Made by a program: the position numbers and the translations under genes. Shown here piece by piece: positions 5,840 to 13,043 of a stretch of DNA of 13,296 nt (within the stretch, counting starts at the first letter, position 1; each line of letters opens with the position of its first letter). The DNA comes from Planctomycetota bacterium (GTDB taxonomy: Bacteria; Planctomycetota; Phycisphaerae; Tepidisphaerales; Tepidisphaeraceae), in NCBI GenBank assembly GCA_029777755.1, contig JAKORQ010000213.1, positions 1 to 13,296 of the forward strand, read 5' to 3'. The notes below the pieces were generated by a model, which made no database searches, was not told the DNA's origin, and worked only from the letters and a program-made list of their open reading frames with translations.

Positions 5840-7210
5840 ATGGCCAAGACGCGACAGCAGTTTCTCTGTAACAAGTGCGGCTCAATGCATCCCAAGTGGA
5901 TGGGAAAATGCCCGGATTGCGGCGCGTGGGATGCGCTGCAGCCGTATACCGCTCCCGCTCATGACGCCCGCAAGGCGGCCATCATCGGTACCTCCGACAT
6001 CGCCACCGGCGCTGATGCCATGCCCATCTCCCGCATCGAGCAGGACCAGATCGCCAGATACGAATCGGGCATAGGCGAGTTTGATCGCGTGCTGGGTGGA
6101 GGAGTTGTGCCCGGGTCAGCCACGCTGATCGGCGGAGATCCGGGCATCGGCAAGTCGACGCTGCTTCTTCAGGCGGCCGGCAAACTCGCAGCCACCACCG
6201 GCCGGCCGGTGCTGTATGTGACCAGCGAAGAGTCGGCCCGGCAGACTGCCATGCGCGCCCGTCGGCTGGAGATATCCGACGATCGCCTGTTGATACTGGC
6301 CGAGACCAACGTGCAGCGCATCACCCACCAGATCCGCAGCGTCGATCCGTGCGTGGCGATCATCGACTCGATCCAGATGATCTACAAGCCGGACATACCG
6401 GCCGCCCCGGGTTCGGTCACGCAGTTGCGCGAGTGCTGCATGGAGCTGGTCTACCTGGCCAAGAGCAGCGCGGCCGCCATCATGTTCGTCGGCCATGTGA
6501 CCAAGGAAGGCACCCTGGCCGGGCCGAAGCTGGTGGAGCATATCGTCGATACCGTAGCCTATTTCGAGGGAGATCGCTTTCACACCCATCGCATTCTCCG
6601 CTGCATGAAGAATCGCTTTGGCTCAACCAGCGAAGTGGGGCTGTTTGAGATGACCGGCGGCGGACTTCGCGAGGTAACCGACCCGGGCAGCCTGTTTGTC
6701 GAGAGTCATGGCGGCAACCCACCATCCGGGTCGATCCTCACGGCTGCTACCAGCGGCACTCGCGTGCTGCTGCTGGAGGTGCAGGCGCTCACCGCATCGA
6801 GCGTCATCGGCGCTGCCAAGCGCAAGACCAGCGGCGTATCTTCCGATCGCGTAGCCATGATCATCGCGGTGCTGGAGCGTCGCTGCGGGCTGAAGCTGGC
6901 GGCCGAGGATGTGTTCGTCAACATTGCCGGTGGCGTAAAGGTGATTGAGCCGGCTATCGACCTGGCCATCGCACTGGCGATCGCTTCCGCTCATCTCAAC
7001 CGCCCGCTGCCCAGCTCGACCCTCGCGGTAGGCGAGCTTGGCCTGGGTGGCGAACTGCGCAGCATCGGCCAGCTTGAGCAGCGCATCCGCGAGGCGGCGC
7101 GCATGGGTGTGAAGCATGCCCTCGTGCCGCGTGGATCGCCGCTCGGCGACTTTGGCGCGATTGAGGTCGTGCCGGTGCGCCGGCTAAGCGAGGCGATGCA
7201 GAAGCTTTGA
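5840..7210 (+). CDS. radA: DNA repair ATPase RadA/Sms
   Basis: A RecA-like ATPase that promotes branch migration and processing of recombination intermediates in the cytoplasm. The 456-residue product is the normal length and has all family parts in order: a four-cysteine zinc finger (C10, C13, C24, C27), a Walker A (GGDPGIGKST, 98-107), Walker B-like strand (VAIIDSIQ), the diagnostic KNRFG motif (257-261), and a C-terminal Lon-like domain with GGVKVIEPAIDLAIA and SSTLAVGELGLGGELR. The Lon-like domain serves as a DNA-binding scaffold in this family rather than a protease. The ATG at 5840 matches the usual start (MAKTRQQF then the zinc finger); no Shine-Dalgarno is visible before it. mtnA begins 41 bases after its stop. 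It diverges from the coiled-coil gene across a 190-base gap. Confidence 0.98.
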   Translation: MAKTRQQFLCNKCGSMHPKWMGKCPDCGAWDALQPYTAPAHDARKAAIIGTSDIATGADAMPISRIEQDQIARYESGIGEFDRVLGGGVVPGSATLIGGDPGIGKSTLLLQAAGKLAATTGRPVLYVTSEESARQTAMRARRLEISDDRLLILAETNVQRITHQIRSVDPCVAIIDSIQMIYKPDIPAAPGSVTQLRECCMELVYLAKSSAAAIMFVGHVTKEGTLAGPKLVEHIVDTVAYFEGDRFHTHRILRCMKNRFGSTSEVGLFEMTGGGLREVTDPGSLFVESHGGNPPSGSILTAATSGTRVLLLEVQALTASSVIGAAKRKTSGVSSDRVAMIIAVLERRCGLKLAAEDVFVNIAGGVKVIEPAIDLAIALAIASAHLNRPLPSSTLAVGELGLGGELRSIGQLEQRIREAARMGVKHALVPRGSPLGDFGAIEVVPVRRLSEAMQKL

Positions 7211-7251
7211 CCTTGTCAGCCGCCGGGGCAAGGGTTACATCTGCATGGACC

Positions 7252-8259
7252 ATGCCCCTGAAGACACTTGAGTGGACCGGAGATGCGTTGCGCCTGGTGG
7301 ATCAGACTCGCCTTCCCCAGGAGATCAGTTACGTCGATATCACCACGCCCGAGCAAATGCACGATGCCATTCGTCGCCTGGTTGTTCGTGGGGCGCCGGC
7401 CATCGGGCTGGCGGCCGCCTTCGGGGCGTACCTCGGTGTGCGCCACAGCACACCGGCGAAGTTTGCTTCTGACCTTGCCCGCGTGCGTGATTACCTGGCG
7501 ACCAGTCGGCCCACCGCGGTAAATCTCTTCTGGGCGCTGGAGCGCATCCGCCGGGTGGGAGATTCGCCGCAGCGCATCCTTGAGGAATGCCTGGCGATGG
7601 TGGAAGAGGATAACGCCGTCTGCCGCGCAATCGGCGAGCATGGTCTTGAGCTGCTGCTCCGGGGCAAGCCCGCCGGCAGCACGATAAACCTCATCACCCA
7701 CTGCAACGCCGGTGGCCTGGCGACTGCGATGCTTGGCACGGCGCTTGCTCCCATCTACGTGGGAAAGGAGAAGGGCGTGCGCTTCCATGTCTTCGTCGAT
7801 GAGACGCGGCCGCTGCTGCAGGGCGCGCGAATCACCGCCATGGAGCTGATGCAAAGCGGTATCGACTGCACGCTGGTTTGCGACAACATGGCTGCGATGG
7901 TCATGAGCCGCCACAGGATCGATGCTGTGATTGTGGGGACGGACCGCGTGGCCGCCAACGGCGATGTTGCCAACAAGATCGGCACGCACACGCTGGCGAT
8001 CGTTGCCCAGCGGTTTGCTGTGCCGTTCTACGTGGCCTGCCCGACCAGTACCATTGACGCTTCGCTCGCCAACGGCCAGCAGATTCCCATAGAGGAGCGT
8101 GCCGCGGAGGAGATCACCGAGCCATACGGGCGGCGTACCGCCCCGGCCGGCGTGAAATGTTACAACCCGGCCTTCGATGTTACGCCGGCCAGCCTTGTCG
8201 ATGCACTGATCACTGAGAAGGGCGTGATTCGTCCGCCCTATGCGCTTGGCGGCCTCTGA
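7252..8259 (+). CDS. mtnA: Methylthioribose-1-phosphate isomerase
   Basis: Converts 5-methylthioribose-1-phosphate to 5-methylthioribulose-1-phosphate in the methionine salvage pathway. The 335-residue product belongs to the eIF2B-like isomerase family. It shows R46-GAPAIG, the catalytic cysteine in THCNAGGLAT (C151) and the catalytic aspartate in GTDRVAANGDVANKIGTH (D231), followed by the conserved KCYNPAFDVTPASL near the end, which all point to MtnA rather than a general eIF2B subunit or ribose-1,5-bisphosphate isomerase. I chose ATG 7252 (MPLKTLEW), where homologues usually begin. The frame extends to a TTG at 7207 overlapping the radA stop, but this is less likely. No other salvage genes are visible in the window. 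It is probably read through from radA. Confidence 0.96.
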   Translation: MPLKTLEWTGDALRLVDQTRLPQEISYVDITTPEQMHDAIRRLVVRGAPAIGLAAAFGAYLGVRHSTPAKFASDLARVRDYLATSRPTAVNLFWALERIRRVGDSPQRILEECLAMVEEDNAVCRAIGEHGLELLLRGKPAGSTINLITHCNAGGLATAMLGTALAPIYVGKEKGVRFHVFVDETRPLLQGARITAMELMQSGIDCTLVCDNMAAMVMSRHRIDAVIVGTDRVAANGDVANKIGTHTLAIVAQRFAVPFYVACPTSTIDASLANGQQIPIEERAAEEITEPYGRRTAPAGVKCYNPAFDVTPASLVDALITEKGVIRPPYALGGL

Positions 8260-8297
8260 TCGGCAATATACCGATACACGTGCGGCCCTGGTGGCCG
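8259..8297 (+). repeat. Two small inverted repeats between mtnA and the ABC operon
   Basis: ATCGG (8259-8263) pairs with CCGAT (8271-8275) around a 7-base loop, starting at the mtnA stop codon. CGGCC (8283-8287) pairs with GGCCG (8293-8297) around CTGGT. Neither is followed by a T run. They could be a weak terminator or a protein-binding site ahead of the transporter operon; they may also be chance. Confidence 0.3.
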
Positions 8298-8305
8298 GGC
8301 GAGCC

Positions 8306-8311
8306 TACAAT
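8306..8311 (+). promoter_or_regulatory. Candidate -10 box of the ABC transporter operon
   Basis: TACAAT ends 11 bases before the ATG at 8323. If it is used, transcription would begin about 4-5 bases before the start codon, giving a nearly leaderless message, which agrees with the lack of a Shine-Dalgarno there. No good -35 box is seen. Confidence 0.4.
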
Positions 8312-8322
8312 AGCTGGCACAG

Positions 8323-9117
8323 ATGAGCGTGGCCGCGGAAATCTCACATGGTACCGGAGTAAGTGTCAGCATCACCAGCGTTAGCAAGGTGTATGATGGC
8401 GACGTGCAGGCGCTGCAAAGCGTCTCGCTGGATATCCCGGCCGGGCAGTTCCTGTCGATTCTCGGTCCCTCCGGTTGCGGCAAATCCACCCTGTTGCGCA
8501 TCATCGCCGGGCTGGACGAGCCGAGCACCGGGGAAATCCGCATCGATGGTGTGCTGCAGCGGCCCGGAGATCGCCGCACAGGGACGGCATTCGTCTTCCA
8601 GGATGCTCATCTGCTTCCCTGGCGCACAGTTCTGCGAAATGTAGAGGTGCCGTTGGAACTGCTCGGCACGCCACGGCAGCGCCGGCGAGAACTGGCCATG
8701 CACGCCATCGAGGAAGTGGGGCTGGCCGACGCCATTCGTCGCTATCCCGCCCAGCTTTCCGGCGGCATGCGGATGCGCGTCTCCCTCGCGAGGGCGCTGG
8801 TGACCCGGCCAAAGCTGCTGCTGCTGGATGAGCCTTTCGCCGCGCTCGATGAGTTCACGCGGCAAAACCTGGATGAGCAACTCCTGGCACTCTGGCAGCA
8901 CACCGGCATGACGGTCATATTCGTGACGCACTCGATTGCCGAAGCGGTTTTTCTCTCGCAGCGGGCGGCGGTTTTCTCACGCCGGCCGGCGAGGCTGCTG
9001 GATGATATTGCCATTCCGCTCCCGGCCAATCGGACGATCGAGACACGCAGCGATCCTGTATTCGTTGAGATCGCGCGACAGGTGCAGCAGGTCATGAAGG
9101 GTCAGGTGGATGAGTAG
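8323..9117 (+). CDS. ABC importer ATPase (SsuB/TauB/ThiZ class)
   Basis: The cytoplasmic ATP-hydrolysing subunit of the importer made by the three genes 8323-10907. In 264 residues it has Walker A GPSGCGKST (48-56), Q-loop FQDAHLLPW with Q93, signature LSGGM (145-149), Walker B LLLLDEP (ending P171), and H-loop histidine H203 in THSIAEA. The 'LLPW' after the Q-loop and the 'H-S-I-x-E-A' pattern are typical of the nitrate/taurine/sulfonate/thiamine-precursor ATPase family. All catalytic residues are present. The last 8 bases overlap the permease start, so the two are translationally coupled. The start has no Shine-Dalgarno but the candidate -10 just upstream fits. The substrate cannot be read from this subunit. 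Confidence 0.95.
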   Translation: MSVAAEISHGTGVSVSITSVSKVYDGDVQALQSVSLDIPAGQFLSILGPSGCGKSTLLRIIAGLDEPSTGEIRIDGVLQRPGDRRTGTAFVFQDAHLLPWRTVLRNVEVPLELLGTPRQRRRELAMHAIEEVGLADAIRRYPAQLSGGMRMRVSLARALVTRPKLLLLDEPFAALDEFTRQNLDEQLLALWQHTGMTVIFVTHSIAEAVFLSQRAAVFSRRPARLLDDIAIPLPANRTIETRSDPVFVEIARQVQQVMKGQVDE

Positions 9118-9904
9118 GGCAGGAGCAATTGTCAGGGCGGTTCGCGCCGCCTGGCCGCCGGTGCTGATGCTGGTGGTTATGGTGCTCGCGGGAGAGCTGA
9201 TCATCCGCGCATGCGACGTGGAAGAGTATCTCGTGCCTGCGCCCTCGGCGGTTCTCAAGGCCCTGGTAGACAGCCGACGGGAGCTGTTCGGGTCAATGCT
9301 TACCACTGCCTCGGCCGCCATGATGGGCATGGCCTGCGCCACTGTGCTGGGGATACTGATCGCCATATTGCTATCCACCGCCCGGCTGGTGCAGCGGGCG
9401 GTCTACCCGTACATGGTTTTCTTCCAGACGGTGCCGGTGGTGGCGATCGCCCCGGTACTGGTGATCTGGTTTGGACCGGGGCTGCACTCGGTGACCATCT
9501 GCGCCCTGATCGTGGCGATCTTCCCAATCATCGCCAACACGCTCACCGGACTACTCTCCACCGATCCTGCACTGCGGGAGATGTTTCACCTGTATGGCGC
9601 AAGCTGGTGGTCGACCCTGTGGAAACTGCGCCTGCCCTCGGCGTTGCCGAACATCGTTACCGGGATGCGGATAGCATCCGGCCTGTCGGTGATCGGCGCG
9701 ATCGTGGGTGAGTTTGTCGCGGGCGTGTTGCAGGGAAACGCCGGGCTGGGTGTGGAGGTGATGATCGCCAAGAGGATCGGGCGGACCGACCTGGTTTTCG
9801 CGGCCATTCTCGCGGCGTCGGCCCTGGGGCTGGTGATGTTCGGGGCGATCAACCTCGCCGGGCATCTGCTTCTGCGTCGCTGGCACGCATCGGAACGAAA
9901 CTAG
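9110..9904 (+). CDS. ABC importer permease (BPD inner membrane component)
   Basis: A 264-residue membrane-spanning subunit of the SsuC/TauC/ThiX class. It has about six hydrophobic segments, starting at VLMLVVMVLAGELII (about 14-30), and a cytoplasmic coupling helix near 157-180 that matches the EAA loop (E157 to LYGASWWSTLWKLRLPSALP, with the G163-A164-S165 and final L-P-x-x-x-P features). The start ATG lies inside the ATPase gene (GGTGG just upstream acts as Shine-Dalgarno), an 8-base overlap. The binding protein begins seven bases after its stop. As in other members, two copies would form the channel. The ligand is not evident from the sequence. Confidence 0.94.
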   Translation: MSRAGAIVRAVRAAWPPVLMLVVMVLAGELIIRACDVEEYLVPAPSAVLKALVDSRRELFGSMLTTASAAMMGMACATVLGILIAILLSTARLVQRAVYPYMVFFQTVPVVAIAPVLVIWFGPGLHSVTICALIVAIFPIIANTLTGLLSTDPALREMFHLYGASWWSTLWKLRLPSALPNIVTGMRIASGLSVIGAIVGEFVAGVLQGNAGLGVEVMIAKRIGRTDLVFAAILAASALGLVMFGAINLAGHLLLRRWHASERN

Positions 9905-9909
9905 AAAGG
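9903..9909 (+). promoter_or_regulatory. Ribosome binding site choosing the binding-protein start
   Basis: AGAAAGG ends 8 bases before the ATG at 9918 but only 2 bases before the ATG at 9912. Spacing favours 9918; a third ATG at 9921 is also possible. The difference is two or three residues. Confidence 0.5.
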
Positions 9910-9917
9910 CTATGGAT

Positions 9918-10907
9918 ATGATGCGACTGCTTTCATTGATGGTTCTGGTTCTCTCGCTGGTCATGATGGGCTGCGACGATCAACCCCAGCCGCAGGCAGG
10001 TGATGGCGCAGCCGGCGCTGGCGCCGCGGCGAAGGTGCGCATCGCCCTGAACTGGGTGCCCGAGCCGGAGTTCGGCGGCATCTACGCGGCGAAGGAGCGG
10101 GGCGATTTCGCCCGCGAGAATCTAGAGGTGGAGATCCTGCCCGGCGGCGCTGGTGCTCCCACCTGGCAGATGGTGGGGGCCGGGCAGGTGGACTTCGGCA
10201 TCGCCAGCGCTGATGAGGTGGCCATTGCCCGCGCCCGCGGCGCTGACATCGTCGCTTTATTCACCACGTACCAGACCTGCCCGCAGGGGATCATGGTGCA
10301 TCAGGATCGCGGGCTTACCAGCATCGACCAGGTGTTCCAGGGCGGTACGCTCGCCATCGAGAAGGGCCTGGCATATGCCAGCTACCTGGAGAAGAAGTAT
10401 GGCTTCGACAAGGTGAAGCTGGTGCCTTACGACGGTGGCATCGCGACCTTCCTGGCTGACAAGCAGTACGCCCAGCAGTGCTTCATCTTCTCTGAGCCGA
10501 TCGCTGCTCGCCGGCAGGGCGCCAGCCCGCAGGTCTTCCTGGTGGCAGATGCCGGCTACAACCCTTATACGGCCGTGCTGATCGCCCGCGGCGACTATGT
10601 CCGCGCCAATCCCGAGCGAGTAGAGGGAGTCATCCGCGCCCTGCGTGCCGGCTGGCAGGCGTATCTGGAGGATCCCGAACCTGCCAACAAGGTGATGGGC
10701 CAGCTCAATCGCACCATGGATGCCCAGACCTTCACCGAGGCGGCCAAGGCGCAGGAGCCGCTGGTGCTGCCCGAAGGGATGCCGGCCGAGAAGATCGGCA
10801 CCATGACCCTCGATCGCTGGCAGGAGTTGATCAAGCAGCTCCGTGAGCTTGGCGTGCTGGACAAGGATGTCGACCCGGCCGCCTGCTTCCGGCCGACCAA
10901 CTGGTGA
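9918..10907 (+). CDS. NMT1/THI5-like substrate-binding lipoprotein
   Basis: The extracytoplasmic ligand receptor of the importer. From ATG 9918 the 329-residue product has a short signal ending LVMMG before Cys19, then D-D, so it is a lipid-anchored protein. The mature part begins with the family pattern KVRIALNWVPEPEFGGIYAAKERGD (in two pieces: ALNWVPEPEFGG, then IYAAKERG), LPGGAGAPTWQMVGAGQVDFG and, later, QCFIFSEPIAA and VRANPERVEGVIRALRAGW. This is the type II periplasmic-binding fold of the ThiY/THI5/SsuA group. The substrate could be a formylaminopyrimidine thiamine precursor, riboflavin or another small aromatic compound. I cannot choose, and no riboswitch near the operon helps. The lipobox carries Met at -3, like that of the lipoprotein at 1258. 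An uncommon feature is the tail with a single Cys close to the end. Confidence 0.9.
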   Translation: MMRLLSLMVLVLSLVMMGCDDQPQPQAGDGAAGAGAAAKVRIALNWVPEPEFGGIYAAKERGDFARENLEVEILPGGAGAPTWQMVGAGQVDFGIASADEVAIARARGADIVALFTTYQTCPQGIMVHQDRGLTSIDQVFQGGTLAIEKGLAYASYLEKKYGFDKVKLVPYDGGIATFLADKQYAQQCFIFSEPIAARRQGASPQVFLVADAGYNPYTAVLIARGDYVRANPERVEGVIRALRAGWQAYLEDPEPANKVMGQLNRTMDAQTFTEAAKAQEPLVLPEGMPAEKIGTMTLDRWQELIKQLRELGVLDKDVDPAACFRPTNW

Positions 10908-10933
10908 TGACCAGGGCAGTTTTACCCAGTCCT

Positions 10934-10947
10934 CCTCCCGCGGGAGG
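10934..10947. terminator. Perfect palindrome, possible ABC operon terminator
   Basis: CCTCCCG followed at once by CGGGAGG, 27 bases after the binding-protein stop. It can fold as a short stem with a CGCG loop. There is no T run on either strand, so if it ends transcription it does so weakly or with Rho. Confidence 0.35.
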
Positions 10948-10961
10948 TGATTCTCGGTAGA

Positions 10962-10987
10962 GGCACGAAGGCACCAAGGCACGAAGG
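10962..10987. repeat. 8-base tandem repeat GGCACGAA
   Basis: Three units in tandem: GGCACGAA, GGCACCAA, GGCACGAA, then a degenerate continuation GGAAGCTA. Because three units make 24 bases, the complementary strand reads as an eight-residue cycle (FVPWCLRA), which I recall from spurious translated proteins in planctomycete and verrucomicrobial genomes. It looks like a dispersed intergenic repeat, not coding sequence; genome-wide spread is not checkable here. Confidence 0.7.
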
Positions 10988-11151
10988 AAGCTAAAGGAGC
11001 GACGAACGGAAGTTCAAAAGGTGCAGGAGCGCCGCAAAACGGGAAGGACACAGGTATGCTTTGATCGCTTCTGCAACGACCGAAGTCGTAGTCATCGAGC
11101 GTTTGTGCACCTGAACGACTCTCGCGCAGGCTTCTTCCGATCCGACGTCCC

Positions 11152-11172
11152 GCGGCTTACAGGACAAGCCGC
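11152..11172. repeat. GC-rich hairpin between convergent genes
   Basis: GCGGCTT (11152-11158) pairs perfectly with AAGCCGC (11166-11172) around a 7-base loop. It lies about 55 bases after the stop of the leftward prepilin gene and could act as a terminator for that locus. There is no T run on either strand. Confidence 0.4.
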
Positions 11173-11227
11173 TCCGCTTGATGCTGAGCAGCTCTGGTAT
11201 TGACTGATCACACGACGTCGGCTGGAT

Positions 11228-11803
11228 TCAATCAAGAATGGAACGCAGGGCGGCCGAGCCGGTGAGGGAAAACTCGGCCGCCTCCTTTTTGTTGTATGAA
11301 TCAATCGCGCCCACGGTAAGCAGGACACTCACCGCCGTGTGCACCTGGTCCTCCGGGATGCTGTGGAACACCAGCTGCCTGACATTGCTCAGCACCGGGA
11401 TCATGCCGGATGAGGTGGTGAGTGAATCGGGACTCGTTCCACTGCCGACGTAGACCTTGTCGCCCTCCAGTTCGATGACGGTGTACTGCGTCGATTCATA
11501 CTTACCCGTCTCCGGGTTCCACACACCCTCGTCGAGGATCTCCAGGCGCGAGTAGTTGTGCCCATCGGCGCCGGCCGGCTCGCAATGCACCATCTTCGCA
11601 CGCCTGATCTTCGCCAGCGTGTAGTTCATGATGAAGCTTGCCGCATGGCGTGCCCGCAGATGACGGTCGTTGCCACGCACGCTGTTGGACAGGCCAACCA
11701 GGGCACTGAGCACCGCGACAAGGATCATGGCCGCCAGCGATAGCGTGAGTACCAGCTCCACCATGCTCAGTCCGCGATGTCTGCGTCGCTGCATCATGTT
11801 CAT
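11228..11803 (-). CDS. Prepilin-type minor pseudopilin (PulJ/PilW-like)
   Basis: A 191-residue protein with a textbook class III signal: basic leader, then cleavage expected after G11 (RRRHRG before LSMVELVLTL), with Glu at +5 of the mature protein and a hydrophobic helix of about 20 residues (VELVLTLSLAAMILVAVLSA). The globular part that follows is rich in polar residues and carries short beta strands (QYTVIELEGDKVYVGSG). The family is PulJ/PilW-like minor pilins of type IV pili or type II secretion; this level of detail is all that can be seen. It overlaps the upstream gene in an ATGA arrangement and is therefore translationally coupled. GGGAG lies two bases before the first ATG but 8 before the third codon (ATG at 11797), so that may be the actual start. 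Processing would need a prepilin peptidase encoded elsewhere. Confidence 0.85.
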   Translation of the reverse strand: MNMMQRRRHRGLSMVELVLTLSLAAMILVAVLSALVGLSNSVRGNDRHLRARHAASFIMNYTLAKIRRAKMVHCEPAGADGHNYSRLEILDEGVWNPETGKYESTQYTVIELEGDKVYVGSGTSPDSLTTSSGMIPVLSNVRQLVFHSIPEDQVHTAVSVLLTVGAIDSYNKKEAAEFSLTGSAALRSILD

Positions 11804-13038
11804 CGCTCCCAGTACGAGCTGCTGTCGAAGCTCAGTATGTAGCCGCTGTCCCTGGAACTGGAGTCATCTCCGCTGGCGGCAGGGGTGATGCGCAGGTCAA
11901 AGGTGCCATTGGAGGCAAACGGCCCCTCGAGGATCATGCTTCCGTTGTTGATAGTCAGCGGCTTCTTCCAGTTGCCGTTGTTGCCGGCCGAGAAGATGTT
12001 CACTGAGCCGTTGTTGATCGTCTTTTGCTGCTTCTGGTTCTTGTCGAACTTGAACGCGGTGTGCGGCGCAAGGATCGCCCAGTCGATGGTGGCGTAATCC
12101 TGTGTCTCGTCCCAAAGGCCTCTGCTCTCCAGTTCCCTCTTGAGGAGGATGTTGGACGTGTTCAACGTGAACGGAAGATCACGATCCAGGGCAAGGTATG
12201 AAGGAGTCGTCTGTGCGTCGGCCGGCAGGCCGGAAGGCGCCGGCTCGAAGATGATCATGCCGTTGATGGTTGTGCCGGCAGTGACGGCGAGCTTCCCCGG
12301 CCACTTCACGTAGATCACGCCGGTAAAGCTGCTGTCGGAGAAAGTGTGCTCCTGCGCGCCGCTATAACGGATGATCTTTCCGCCGGAGACGTTGATGGTG
12401 TCCTTCTGGGAGGTGTTGGCATTCTCGCCGGCGGGGGCGTCTGGGAAGAGGGTGTCGATGGCGTAGTAGAACGCGCTTGGCGGCAGCTCGGGGAAGCGAA
12501 TCTCCTGCCCCGCGTAGCTGTTCGGGTCATCCTCCCATTGCAGCACGTAGGCATCCGATCCGTCGGCCGAGTTGGTGGCCTTGGTCGCCGGCTTCTGCGC
12601 CTTCACATTGCTGTCGCCGCGATAGACATTGGTGGCCGCGCTCTGGAGGGTGATCTGCCGCTTACTGGCCATGGGAAAATGCAGGGCGGAGATGGCGTTG
12701 GAGCCTTCCTGCAGCGCCTCCATGCCAAGGATCCATTTCGCCGAGCTATGCCTGCCGCAGTTGCCCTGCACGGAGAGGGAAAAGTCGTAGCTCACCCTGC
12801 TGCTGGGCGCCAGCCAGGCGGCAAAGCTCATGCCATCCCCCAGCGCTACCGTGTCGGTCTTGAGGTAGGGCACGCCATTGCCATCCAGCGCTACCGTGAC
12901 ATTGCCGGGAATCTTGCCGGCCAGTTCGCCGGCCAGTTGCTCCAGCAGTTCTTCCGGGGTCTTTCCCTTGAGCTTCTTTCCCCTGGTGATGGTCTCGATG
13001 CGGTTGCGCATGTAGACCAGCCCCGAACTGGCGGCCAT
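11800..13038 (-). CDS. Large PilX/GspK-like exported protein, 5' end uncertain
   Basis: A 412-residue open frame rich in Ser, Thr, Asn and Asp, as in extracellular pilin-associated proteins. The first residues, MAASSGLVYMRNRIET, look like the segment just after the membrane helix in PilX/GspK-type minor pilins (family pattern A-x-A-E/S-S-G-L). However, no signal or membrane helix precedes them in this frame: a stop lies about 25 codons upstream. The middle and end carry repeated short phrases, TINGMIIFEP, TINNGSVNIF, TINNGSMILEGP, typical of a beta-strand repeat fold. I do not recognise a named family. It ends in the four-base overlap with the prepilin gene at 11803, so both are one operon. 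The missing N-terminus suggests a frameshift or deletion near 13030-13050. The long plus-strand frame opposite it (12346-13146) is a glycine/arginine-rich shadow. Confidence 0.65.
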   Translation of the reverse strand: MAASSGLVYMRNRIETITRGKKLKGKTPEELLEQLAGELAGKIPGNVTVALDGNGVPYLKTDTVALGDGMSFAAWLAPSSRVSYDFSLSVQGNCGRHSSAKWILGMEALQEGSNAISALHFPMASKRQITLQSAATNVYRGDSNVKAQKPATKATNSADGSDAYVLQWEDDPNSYAGQEIRFPELPPSAFYYAIDTLFPDAPAGENANTSQKDTINVSGGKIIRYSGAQEHTFSDSSFTGVIYVKWPGKLAVTAGTTINGMIIFEPAPSGLPADAQTTPSYLALDRDLPFTLNTSNILLKRELESRGLWDETQDYATIDWAILAPHTAFKFDKNQKQQKTINNGSVNIFSAGNNGNWKKPLTINNGSMILEGPFASNGTFDLRITPAASGDDSSSRDSGYILSFDSSSYWER

Positions 13039-13043
13039 CTGCG

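Larger units (their letters stand above)
10908..11227. other. Intergenic stretch without a convincing gene
   Basis: This 320-base gap separates the ends of the ABC operon and the leftward prepilin locus (convergent). It holds a perfect 14-base palindrome, a tandem 8-base repeat and one GC-rich hairpin, listed separately. The short open frames in it have low-complexity or irregular composition, and none has a Shine-Dalgarno, a recognisable motif or an end that matches a neighbour. Confidence 0.7.

Noticed and set aside
8260..8322. TPP or FMN riboswitch before the ABC operon.
   Set aside because: The gap is only 63 bases and I do not find the CUGAGA/ACC-UGAUCUG type elements of TPP or the conserved FMN core.
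10257..11051. A 264-codon minus-strand frame beginning in the tandem repeat.
   Set aside because: Its start is the translated 8-base repeat (FVPWCLRA) and the rest is antisense to the binding-protein gene.
11021..11203. A 60-codon plus-strand frame in the intergenic gap.
   Set aside because: No Shine-Dalgarno, no motif and irregular composition; it also contains the hairpin at 11152-11172.
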